Shown: positions 1 to 5,840 of the stretch, one piece after another
Layout: each line of letters opens with the position of its first letter
Position numbering within the stretch: the first letter of the stretch is position 1
Origin: Nitrospirae bacterium GWC2_56_14
GTDB taxonomy: Bacteria > Nitrospirota > UBA9217
Length of the DNA: 12,324 nucleotides
Reading direction: 5' to 3'
Assembly (NCBI GenBank): GCA_001803705.1
Contig: MHDY01000208.1
Span: forward strand, 1 to 12,324
Program-made: the position numbers and the translations under genes
Notes under the pieces: generated by a model
What the model was told of the DNA's origin: nothing
Seen by the model: only the letters and a program-made list of their open reading frames with translations
Databases searched by the model: none

Positions 1-177
1 CGCCAGTTCGGCGCGCCGCACCGCAAACCGACGCCACGAATGGTCGAGCCCCATGGACATGAGTGAATTCATCAGGTCGTAGCGCCCCGCTATGGAGTTG
101 AACATGTCGCGAACGAACCGTTCCTTATGTTCCTTCGCCGGCAGCACTCCGCCTCCTTTTTCTCGCGTAACAGCCAT
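1..177 (-). CDS. ubiE: UbiE/MenG-type quinone biosynthesis methyltransferase, N-terminal part (runs off left edge)
   Basis: The first 59 residues of a class I SAM-dependent methyltransferase are visible; the rest lies beyond the window. Residues 25-52 carry the family's N-terminal signature: a phenylalanine-containing 'MFNSIAGRYDLMNSLMSMG' helix followed by 'LDHSWRR', as in demethylmenaquinone/ubiquinone methyltransferases (UbiE/MenG). In a menaquinone-using anaerobe the likely reaction is C-methylation of demethylmenaquinone at the inner face of the membrane. The start is ambiguous. The ATG at 177 has AAGGA seven bases upstream, but a GTG ten codons later (147) has AGGAGG four bases upstream and would remove a Lys/Gly-rich lead. 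The SAM-binding motif is not in the window, so identity rests on the N-terminus only. Confidence 0.85.
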   Translation of the reverse strand, partial: MAVTREKGGGVLPAKEHKERFVRDMFNSIAGRYDLMNSLMSMGLDHSWRRFAVRRAELA

Positions 178-366
178 CAGTCAATCCTTCCGGTACGGGC
201 ATCCCCCGCCATTCCAGTTTCCGGCCCATAAGGCCGCCCCTATAGGTAGCTTAATCGCGATGAAATGGCAAGTGTCCTTGTCGCCAGTTGAGTGCAACCG
301 GCCCCAGAGCAGTGCCCTCTTTTGTCACAACCGGAGAAAAAGCTGCAAAATTTGCGGTGTTTCCAA

Positions 367-395
367 TTGATGGCCGTTCACATGAGTGCTATTCT
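367..395 (+). promoter_or_regulatory. Sigma-70-type promoter for the gene at 421
   Basis: TTGATG (367-372) and TATTCT (390-395) are separated by exactly 17 bases; each matches four of six consensus bases. The expected transcription start would lie about 20 bases before the coding start. A strong AAGGAGG ribosome site follows at 408-414, six bases before the ATG. The rest of 178-366 shows no recognisable structure beyond two copies of CAACCGG. Confidence 0.6.
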
Positions 396-420
396 CCCTT
401 AATCTCGAAGGAGGCCGGCA

Positions 421-1140
421 ATGAAAAATAATCGCATCATCATTGGCACCATCACGGTTCTCGTATCCCTGTTCCTGGCGTGGCGGATCGGCCTCTGGCT
501 TGAGCCGACGCCGGCAGAGAAAGGCGCGCTGTCGACGCCGTTATATACTGCAAAGGAACCGGCGTTCGCAACCGGCAAGGTGCGGGATGATCTTCCCTAC
601 GAACTGAGGAATGTGAAGGCGGCGGAAGGGGAAAAGAGCGTAGGAGGCCTTGGCATCGTCAGATTCGATATCAGTCGCGGCGACATCAAGCCGGTCGTCA
701 TTGCGATGTTGAAGGTGGTCAGGAAAAAGTTCCCTGCGGCGCAGCAGATCGCACTGGATCTCACTCCCTCGGTCAACTGCCCCGACTGCCTGATAGCGGA
801 AGCCAGGTATGACAACGGCAGAGTGAAGCTTGCGTACGGCACCCCCACCTTAGAGCAGATCGAGGAGTCCAACCGTCAGATCGGCCAACCAGCTTCGGGC
901 AAGACTCTCGACCGTCCTCTTTTGTTTCAGCCCAACGGCGAAGCCTTCAGCGCCGGGCTCATCGTCATGACAGCCATCGAAGCTGCCCGGAAAAAAGATC
1001 CCGGGTTGAACGATGAGCAGCTTCTGGATGCAGCGGTCGCTGCCACAGGACTTTCCTATGTGGTTGTCAAACGAAATCGGGACTTCATGAGAGCGTACTA
1101 CTCAGGGGATGACTTCGGGAGCGAGTCTTTCGACTTGTAA
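421..1140 (+). CDS. Membrane-anchored protein of unknown function with a CPDC motif
   Basis: I do not recognise this 239-residue protein. It opens with two lysines and a hydrophobic segment (residues 6-26) without a lipobox or clear signal-peptidase site, so an uncleaved anchor with a periplasmic body is likely. The body has a basic, mixed alpha/beta stretch (residues 75-130) ending in C120-P-D-C123, the only two cysteines, which could bind metal or form a redox pair. A second conserved-looking helix block spans 175-225 and the C-terminus is acidic. Start choice is firm: AAGGAGG six bases upstream and a 17-spaced promoter. It is the only plus-strand gene here and converges on hgcB with nine bases between stop codons and no visible terminator. 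The pattern recalls DUF4875-like proteins, but I cannot claim membership. Confidence 0.8.
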   Translation: MKNNRIIIGTITVLVSLFLAWRIGLWLEPTPAEKGALSTPLYTAKEPAFATGKVRDDLPYELRNVKAAEGEKSVGGLGIVRFDISRGDIKPVVIAMLKVVRKKFPAAQQIALDLTPSVNCPDCLIAEARYDNGRVKLAYGTPTLEQIEESNRQIGQPASGKTLDRPLLFQPNGEAFSAGLIVMTAIEAARKKDPGLNDEQLLDAAVAATGLSYVVVKRNRDFMRAYYSGDDFGSESFDL

Positions 1141-1149
1141 GCAGAAAAG

Positions 1150-1440
1150 TCAGGAACAGCAGGCGCCGCCTCCACGTGGCAGCTTCCGTTCCCGCAGCCA
1201 TTCGTTGATCAGTCCGGAAGCGCAGCCGACCCCGGAATCCACCGAGATAGCGTTGACGGGACAGTTGAGCGCGCAGGCGCCACATTCCATGCAGGCATCT
1301 CGATCAACTATCGAGGCTTTTGTATTCGCGAGCGTAAAAACCTGGTGCGGGCAGACTTCAAGACACCGACCGCAGCCGATGCAGGCGGGCTCCCGTAATT
1401 CCAGAGTTGTCGCATCCTTCAGGTATCTGAAGCCTTTCAT
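1150..1440 (-). CDS. hgcB: HgcB, 2[4Fe-4S] ferredoxin of mercury methylation
   Basis: This 96-residue ferredoxin-like protein reduces the corrinoid cofactor of HgcA so that it can accept a methyl group and pass it to Hg(II). Two CxxCxxCxxxCP cluster motifs are present: C20/C23/C26/C30 and C50/C53/C56/C60, the second in the HgcB-typical context 'CMECGACALNCP'. C73 in 'GVGCA' is the family's extra conserved Cys, and the chain ends in a vicinal pair C94-C95, the proposed Hg(II)-binding tail. The N-terminus 'MKGFRYLK' is typical. The ATG at 1440 has AAGGAG eight bases upstream; that site overlaps the hgcA stop region, and only eight bases separate the genes, so translation is probably coupled. 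The pairing with hgcA makes the call secure over a generic ferredoxin. Confidence 0.96.
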   Translation of the reverse strand: MKGFRYLKDATTLELREPACIGCGRCLEVCPHQVFTLANTKASIVDRDACMECGACALNCPVNAISVDSGVGCASGLINEWLRERKLPRGGGACCS

Positions 1441-1448
1441 CTCTCTCC

Positions 1449-2600
1449 TTATCCAAGAATCCCGTTGATGATCAATAATATTCCCCCCGCTAAAACGGCT
1501 GTACCCATGGCCGGGAGGGCAGCCCGCATCTCTTTTTTTACACCAGTGCGAGAAGTATATGGAGTGCACCCGGTAAAGTTCAGGGCATGGAAGGCGCTTA
1601 CCGCAGGCAGCACCAGGAAGGCGGCAACGGTGGAGAGACTATTCCAGGCGGCCCCCGTGAGAAGCAGCCATAAGGCGCTCCATGCGAACCCGAGGACGGC
1701 TCCCTTGATGGAAAAGCTTCTCCCTGGCAGCCATGGAAGCAGTATCGGCGCGACGGCAGTTCCGGCAAGCATCGCCCCGAAGTAGGCGACAGCCGCCTCG
1801 ATGCCCGCACCGGGTCTGCCGAGCAGCGCCCCGAAAAGGGAGACGCACAGCATGATGACCGCCGCAGGTTTCAAGGCCATTACGAATTCCACCGGCACCA
1901 GTACCGCCCGCTCGCGGAAGGTGAATGTCATCTCCCGCATGGCTGACGTCGTCACCCTACCCTTATCGAGGAACTCGGGGAGATCCTCTGCTCTGATGGC
2001 GGCATACCTGACCGTAAAGCCGGTTCGCCGAGCGATTTCATGGGCGGCAACGCCGACCGCTCCCAGCATGGGAAGGAGCAGCTGCCGGTGCGATATCACC
2101 ATGGCGAGCCGTGTTTCGCTGATCCTTCTCACCAGCTCGCCGGTGCCGAAAGTCCCCTTGCCGGCCGCGCACCAGACGTTGATCCCGAAGGTTTCCAGCA
2201 CCAGCAACCAGACGTTGCGCCCGCCAAACTGGGAGCGGACGATGTCGTAGCTCATCTTGTAGTTGGCGGTAACCACCACCGGATCAGTGGCACCGGGAGT
2301 ACCAATGGCGTAGAGTCCCGGAGGGACGAGGTAGTTCATGCGGCCGATACCCCAACGGGTCTTCCAGGCGCCGAGACGGTCGCTGAAGAGGAGTTCGGTC
2401 GCAATAAGCGGCACCCGTCCGGCCGGAGTCTCCAACCACTCCTGAAAACCCGGTACGTTCTCGCTGATTGTTCCGCCACCGGCGGAAACGGGGGGGCCTC
2501 AGCAGGGGGGGTTGTCCTGGCCTTCAGCGGGAGAGTCACACATGGTGGGAACAAGCGGCCTTTCCGCTTTTGTAATTGCCCTGATTTCCTTGATCTTCAT
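1449..2600 (-). CDS. hgcA: HgcA, corrinoid methyl-transfer protein of mercury methylation; predicted selenoprotein (TGA at codon 34)
   Basis: HgcA transfers a methyl group from a corrinoid to Hg(II), giving methylmercury. The cytosolic corrinoid domain holds the diagnostic cap-helix motif N141-V-W-C-A-A-G-K148, with Cys144 as the expected lower axial cobalt ligand, and the family block 'GRMNYLVPPGLYAIGTPG' before it. Five membrane helices follow (about 236-261, 268-290, 300-317, 321-338, 363-381), with 'NFTGCTPYTSRTG' between the last two. The N-terminal tail is the odd part. From the ATG at 2600 (GAGAG seven bases upstream) the frame reads 33 codons to TGC, then TGA (2501-2499), then continues in the same frame into HgcA without another stop. 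The tail reads '..DNPPC-U-GPPV..'. A stem-loop with SECIS features follows the TGA. If TGA were a true stop, HgcA would need the TTG at 2435, whose AGGAG is only three bases away. Total 383 residues with Sec34. The HgcA identity is near certain; Sec is a strong inference. Confidence 0.95.
2470..2501 (-). promoter_or_regulatory. Predicted bacterial SECIS element with its UGA codon in hgcA
   Basis: The in-frame TGA occupies 2501-2499. Beginning ten bases after it, 2489-2470 folds as GUU-(U)-CCGCC / GGU / GGCGG-AAC: eight base pairs, a single bulged U on the 5' side and a GGU apical loop. The loop begins 18 bases after the UGA, the same distance I recall for the E. coli fdhF element, which also has a bulged U and a GGUC loop. 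One difference is that the bulge lies five base pairs below the loop, further than in fdhF. Such elements bind SelB and recode UGA as selenocysteine. Fold and frame are read directly; function is inferred. Confidence 0.8.
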
Positions 2601-2623
2601 AAAGGATCTCTCTGTATATTTCC

Positions 2624-2636
2624 TTGTATAATGCAA
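2624..2636. promoter_or_regulatory. Candidate MarR operator before hgcA
   Basis: The minus strand reads TTGCATTATACAA, an imperfect palindrome (10 of 13 positions symmetric). It lies in the 41-base gap between marR and hgcA, 23 bases before the hgcA ATG. The same TTGCA..A.ACAA pattern overlaps the promoter of marR at 3120-3132 (10 of 13 identical). Two copies bracketing one regulator suggest an autoregulated operator pair; the binding protein is inferred. Confidence 0.45.
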
Positions 2637-2641
2637 ATTTA

Positions 2642-3097
2642 TTATTGGGACGAGCCACAACACCCTGCATTCGTAAGCGCACGATTCAGAAGCCCGAGCG
2701 ACTTAACAACGGTCTCACGCTCGAAGGGAGTCATGGAAGAAAAAACCCTTTCGAGACTGCTTGCCATGTGGCGGTCGATCCGCTCCATGACATCCTCACC
2801 CGCGGTGGACAGGCTCAGGAGGCTAACGCGACCGTCATCCGGAGATCCACGCCTGACAATCAAACCTTTTGCTTCAAGAGTCTTTGCCTGACGGCTGAAG
2901 GTGGTGATGTCCATTCCCAGCTCCTCAGCCACCTGCTGCATCGAAGGCATTCCGGTCCTGCGAATTTCGAAGAGTATACGCACCTGGACGAGCGACACCC
3001 TCTCACCGCAGCACTCATCACAGCAGGACGCGTTCAAAAGCCCGAAACGGCGCACGAACAACTGCAATTCTTCTCGAATAGAGGCGACTGTTTCCAT
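2642..3097 (-). CDS. MarR-family regulator with vicinal cysteine pairs
   Basis: This 151-residue winged-helix protein should be a dimeric DNA-binding repressor. The helix-turn-helix and wing span about residues 50-93: 'MQQVAEELGMDITTFSRQ' as recognition region, then the 'RRGSPDDGRVSLLSL' wing with the D-x-R signature of MarR proteins. Unusual for the family are C25-C26 and C29-C30 near the N-terminus and C146-C147 near the C-terminus, a potential thiol site for Hg, As or an oxidant. It lies 41 bases upstream of hgcA on the same strand and is followed by no terminator, so it is probably the first gene of a marR-hgcA-hgcB transcript and its regulator. The ATG at 3097 is the only reasonable start, though its ribosome site is weak. 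hgcAB regulators described elsewhere, as I recall, are ArsR-like; a MarR type here is a noteworthy variant. Confidence 0.9.
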   Translation of the reverse strand: METVASIREELQLFVRRFGLLNASCCDECCGERVSLVQVRILFEIRRTGMPSMQQVAEELGMDITTFSRQAKTLEAKGLIVRRGSPDDGRVSLLSLSTAGEDVMERIDRHMASSLERVFSSMTPFERETVVKSLGLLNRALTNAGCCGSSQ

Positions 3098-3103
3098 GGG
3101 AAA

Positions 3104-3132
3104 AGGGTACCGTTTTTAGTTGTGTTTTGCAA
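3104..3132 (-). promoter_or_regulatory. Promoter of marR-hgcAB overlapped by a candidate operator
   Basis: On the minus strand TTGCAA (3132-3127) and TACCCT (3109-3104) are 17 bases apart, and the ATG follows six bases after the -10-like box, so a transcript from here would have a very short leader or start further upstream. The -35 box lies inside TTGCAAAACACAA (3132-3120), the 13-bp motif repeated before hgcA. Binding there would block RNA polymerase. The -10 match is weak, three of six. Confidence 0.4.
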
Positions 3133-3173
3133 GTAATTTTTGGGGCAGGTTGCGAATAGTGATCAACGGAGGT

Positions 3174-3767
3174 TCATTGGGAACGAGACAGAAGGCTATC
3201 CACATCAGCCTTGCTCAGTGTTTCGCCAAACAGTGCGGAGTACCTGCCATGCTCAGCCAGCTCCCGTGCAATATTCCGGACACGCGCCAAAGCAGCCCGG
3301 AATGCTCCGGCGCCGATGCTCAACCGCGCCACTCCCACCAGCAGATCCAGACTCTGGTGAAGCAGAAGAAATTCTTCACACCTCTTCTGTTGCATTAGGC
3401 CTCCTCGTTCATGAATTCGTTTCATCCCGTTGGCCGTCAAGCACAGGGATGTACTCCCGATCGGCGGCAGAAGTCCGGCGTCCGCCACCTCCTCCGGCAG
3501 CGAATCCTCGTCGAACGGCTCTTCCCATTCCCTTTGCCGCGCAACCGACGAACCTGCATGGTCCCGCGCCGCATTGGTGGCAATTTGATAAATCCATGTG
3601 GAAAGTGATGATTCCCCGCGGAAGGAGTCGAGAGACCGGCTCACGTTAAGGAACACCGTCTGCGCCAGATCGGCGGCATCCTCTTCGCCGCACAGCCTTT
3701 GCAGGTAGCGGAGGATCTTCGGATGAAAGTCGCGGTATATGGTTTCTACATCATGGTTTCGGCTCAT
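3174..3767 (-). CDS. ECF-type RNA polymerase sigma factor lacking region 4, probably degenerate
   Basis: Residues 1-75 form a good sigma-70 region 2: 'IYRDFHPKILRYLQRLCGEE', 'DAADLAQTVFLNVSRSL' and 'STWIYQIATNAARD', the helices that bind core polymerase and the -10 element. Normal ECF factors then have a linker and a region 4 helix-turn-helix of about 55 residues for the -35 element. Here, after an acidic linker (81-96), the frame gives no such sequence; it reaches 'MQQKRCEEFLLLHQSLDLL' and a helical 70-residue tail I do not recognise. A neighbouring frame reads 'DREYIPVLDGQRDETNS' and stops just before AGGAGG, so an internal deletion plus frameshift is plausible, with the tail being a separate gene (see 3393-3405). 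The start has GGGAG upstream and overlaps the preceding membrane-protein gene by 17 bases. Confidence 0.7.
   Translation of the reverse strand: MSRNHDVETIYRDFHPKILRYLQRLCGEEDAADLAQTVFLNVSRSLDSFRGESSLSTWIYQIATNAARDHAGSSVARQREWEEPFDEDSLPEEVADAGLLPPIGSTSLCLTANGMKRIHERGGLMQQKRCEEFLLLHQSLDLLVGVARLSIGAGAFRAALARVRNIARELAEHGRYSALFGETLSKADVDSLLSRSQ
3393..3405 (-). promoter_or_regulatory. Internal ribosome site and ATG: possible separate 73-residue gene (3395-3174)
   Basis: AGGAGG (3405-3400) lies four bases before an ATG (3395) inside the sigma-factor frame. Translation from here gives a 73-residue, mostly helical, soluble protein (Leu/Ala/Arg-rich, one Cys) ending at 3174. The out-of-frame stop TGA (3411-3409) just upstream would be the end of the sigma gene if it reads in the neighbouring frame. 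Either a fusion tail or a stand-alone small protein is possible; I favour the latter because the ribosome site is strong. Confidence 0.45.
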
Positions 3768-4041
3768 TCTCTCCCTTTTTCATGCTGCTGTTCTTGTGAT
3801 GCTTTCCCGAAAATCGCGCCCTGAGTCTGACAAGGCCGATCCATATGAGATTCGCCGCCACAATGACGGCGAAGATCCCTGCGGCAACGATTGCAAAACC
3901 GGCACCCGCCAGCGAGGTAAGTTCATACCCCACGCTCCTGCCGAAGATGAGGGCAAGACCGGCCAGAATAAGACAGATTATGAAGAAGGCCCACAACACC
4001 TCAAGCAGGTGCTCGATCAGGTGGTCGGTCAGTTTCCCCAT
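3751..4041 (-). CDS. Small two-helix inner-membrane protein
   Basis: A 96-residue protein with two hydrophobic segments (about residues 12-34 and 43-70), a short loop 'GRSVGYELTS' between them and a basic tail (RLRARFSGKHHKN) that should be cytosolic. No catalytic motif or cysteine is present and I cannot assign a family. The ATG at 4041 has GAGG upstream. Its last residues overlap the sigma-factor start by 17 bases and it begins 13 bases after the DUF2461 gene, so the three are cotranscribed. Small membrane proteins next to ECF sigma genes sometimes act as anti-sigma factors, but no zinc-finger or anti-sigma motif is visible here. Confidence 0.75.
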   Translation of the reverse strand: MGKLTDHLIEHLLEVLWAFFIICLILAGLALIFGRSVGYELTSLAGAGFAIVAAGIFAVIVAANLIWIGLVRLRARFSGKHHKNSSMKKGENEPKP

Positions 4042-4054
4042 TGTCGCCTCAAAG

Positions 4055-4756
4055 TTAGTGCGGCCGTCCGGCTGCCCGCCGCACATTCCAAAGCTCCTCG
4101 TACAGGGGTGCGAGCTGGGCGAAGCCGCTCCGTAGTTCCTCCGCCAGCCCCGGCCCGAGAAGGATGTCATCCGGCTCCCGGTTGCAGACAAGGTAGACGT
4201 TCTTCCGCTCCCCCCATTCCCGCAACTCCTCCGGCACGGCCGGTTCCGGCGGACGCTTGTACTGCTCCCCTTCAAGGATGAAGCGACCGCTTTCACGGCA
4301 TGATGTAATTGCCGCCAGAAGGGAAGGTCTGCCAACGGCAAGTTCGGTGCGCAGAAGCGTCATGGTGGCAGGAGAAGCGGAGAAGAACCCCATGCCGTAG
4401 CGCCACGACTCGGCACCCATTTCGAAGAACCAGGCCGGCGCGTCCTGCCAAAGCTCCAGCGGTCGCTTAAAGGTAAGCCACATGGTCGTCTTGTACGGGG
4501 ATTTGTCGCGGGAAAAGCGGGTATCCCGGTGGATGCGGGAGACGACCCGCCGTGGCGCGGTGATCAGGTCCTGGTCAATGGAGAGCATGAAGCCGCCAAG
4601 GGATTTGGCAAGCGCTTCCAGCGGCTCCTGGAGAAGACGGCGACACTCGGCCCGGTGCGCCTCGAACCACTCCTTCCGGTTGTTGGCGGCAAGGTCGCGC
4701 AGGAGTTGCAAGGATTCGCGGGTTATCACTCTGCTAAAAGATACGTTATCCTTCAT
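4055..4756 (-). CDS. DUF2461 family protein
   Basis: A soluble 233-residue protein matching the DUF2461 (TIGR02453-type) family in length and motifs: 'LLRDLAANNRKEWFEAHR' at 18-35, the signature 'RDTRFSRDKSPYKT' at 77-90, a Trp/Phe-rich block 'APAWFFEMGAESWRYGMGFF' at 106-125, and a C-terminal 'EELWNVRRAAG'. The family is widespread and functionally undefined; proposals are speculative. The ATG at 4756 has GAGG seven bases upstream and overlaps the stop of a 35-codon Cys-rich frame as ATGA. It sits mid-operon between that frame and a small membrane protein. Confidence 0.88.
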   Translation of the reverse strand: MKDNVSFSRVITRESLQLLRDLAANNRKEWFEAHRAECRRLLQEPLEALAKSLGGFMLSIDQDLITAPRRVVSRIHRDTRFSRDKSPYKTTMWLTFKRPLELWQDAPAWFFEMGAESWRYGMGFFSASPATMTLLRTELAVGRPSLLAAITSCRESGRFILEGEQYKRPPEPAVPEELREWGERKNVYLVCNREPDDILLGPGLAEELRSGFAQLAPLYEELWNVRRAAGRPH

Positions 4757-4860
4757 GCATTTGCCTCTGTAACGGCAGACATTGCGCCAATGGGATGTCG
4801 CGGTCCATTCACGCACGGTTTGCATGCGGAGCGACACGCGCCGCAGCCATGGCAGTGCAT
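4753..4860 (-). CDS. 35-residue cysteine-rich mini-protein with a 4Fe-4S-like motif
   Basis: This short frame starts 11 bases after the metallo-beta-lactamase gene and ends in an ATGA overlap with the DUF2461 gene, so it fills the whole 115-base gap with no spare sequence. The N-terminus is MHCHGCGACRSACKPC: cysteines 3, 6, 9, 13 and 16 spaced CxxCxxCxxxCxxC, the exact spacing of a ferredoxin [4Fe-4S] half site without the following proline. The second half is small-residue rich. A GGGG six bases before the ATG is a weak ribosome site. It could be a true mini-ferredoxin or metal-binding peptide, or the stump of a ferredoxin gene. Position supports translation; function is unknown. Confidence 0.45.
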   Translation of the reverse strand: MHCHGCGACRSACKPCVNGPRHPIGAMSAVTEANA

Positions 4861-4871
4861 TTTTGTCCCCA

Positions 4872-5771
4872 TCACCGCTTCCCGAGATACCTGCTCTTCA
4901 CATTGATAGGTATCATCCACTCTGCCTGCGACCGCTTAGGCAGGATCTGCCTAAGGGCTGCTGCGACCGTCTCAGCATCTCCTGACCCGTCGGCTGCCAT
5001 TTGCCGGGCCTTGGCATCAAAGAGGAGAAGGTACGCCTTCAAATCGCGAAGGTCTTTCTTTGTGGAGAGAGGGCCATGTCCGGGTATGATTTTTTCAATA
5101 TCCATTCCCATCATTGCATCGAGAGCCGCTGTCCAGCCGTTGATATCGGCATCTGCGAGGAAAGGATGGAAATCGGTAAAGAGTATGTCGCCGCTGAAGG
5201 CGACTTTCTTCGCCGGAAGGTGCACAATCAGGCTGCCTTCGGTGTGAGAAGGCGCAGTACGGATCAGTTCGACCGTCTCTCCTCCCAGATCAATGGTGAG
5301 CCGCTCACTGAAGGTCAACGTCGGATACGTGATCTCCGTCCCCGCCATATCCTCGGGCTTAAGGCCGTAAGCACCGATGTTTTTCAAGGTAGCCTCCCCG
5401 GCTTTTTCCAGGAATGCACGATCTGCTGCGTGGGAGATGACGGTAGCGCCCCCCAGTTTCGCAAAGACGCAGTTGCCGAAGGCATGATCCAGATGGGTAT
5501 GGGTATTGACCACATACCGGATCGGCTTATCCGAGACTTTGCGGATGTCCGCGAGGAAACGTTGCGCCTCCTTGGCCGAGATGAGGGTATCGACCACGAG
5601 GATGCCGTCCCGGCCGATGACGATGCCCGCATTGGCGGCAAAACTATTGGCGGGGGAGTCATTGGCGAGGCCGACGTAGGAATAGACGTTATCGGCGATC
5701 TTCGTAAGTTCGGCAAAGGACGGAGCGGCAACAAGCAGGATGAGTGTGCACAGCAGGGTTATCTTTTTCAT
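4872..5771 (-). CDS. Exported metallo-beta-lactamase-fold hydrolase
   Basis: A 299-residue periplasmic metal-dependent hydrolase. A signal peptide is clear (MKK, hydrophobic core 4-16, cleavage near 'SFA-E'). The metal site is complete: H91-x-H93-x-D95-H96 in 'NTHTHLDHAFGN', H176 in 'PSHTEGS', D195 in 'FSGDILF' and H232 in 'PGHG', so two metal ions are expected. The layout fits the SoxH/quinoprotein-relay subgroup of MBL proteins rather than glyoxalase II; the substrate is unknown, and resistance to beta-lactams should not be assumed. The ATG has AAAGGA six bases upstream. A good TTGACA lies 35 bases before the start but without a matching -10. It heads the tight run MBL, mini-protein, DUF2461, membrane protein, sigma factor. 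Confidence 0.92.
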   Translation of the reverse strand: MKKITLLCTLILLVAAPSFAELTKIADNVYSYVGLANDSPANSFAANAGIVIGRDGILVVDTLISAKEAQRFLADIRKVSDKPIRYVVNTHTHLDHAFGNCVFAKLGGATVISHAADRAFLEKAGEATLKNIGAYGLKPEDMAGTEITYPTLTFSERLTIDLGGETVELIRTAPSHTEGSLIVHLPAKKVAFSGDILFTDFHPFLADADINGWTAALDAMMGMDIEKIIPGHGPLSTKKDLRDLKAYLLLFDAKARQMAADGSGDAETVAAALRQILPKRSQAEWMIPINVKSRYLGKR

Positions 5772-5840
5772 GTAGTGTCCTTTCAGTTATGATATCGGGC
5801 AGCTGTCAAAAGGGAAAGTATCACTGGTCAAACGAACGCG

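Noticed and set aside
1449..2435. hgcA starting at TTG 2435 as a shorter 328-residue protein
   Set aside because: The AGGAG is only three bases from the TTG, and an in-frame ATG with better spacing lies at 2600 beyond a single TGA that carries SECIS-like context.
2490..2511. Frameshift in the two seven-G runs as the reason for the TGA
   Set aside because: The frame before and after the TGA is already the same, so no indel is needed; a two-indel compensation is less simple.
2040..2891. Long plus-strand frame across hgcA and marR
   Set aside because: It is antisense to conserved HgcA and MarR sequence and its translation is low-complexity with no family signal.
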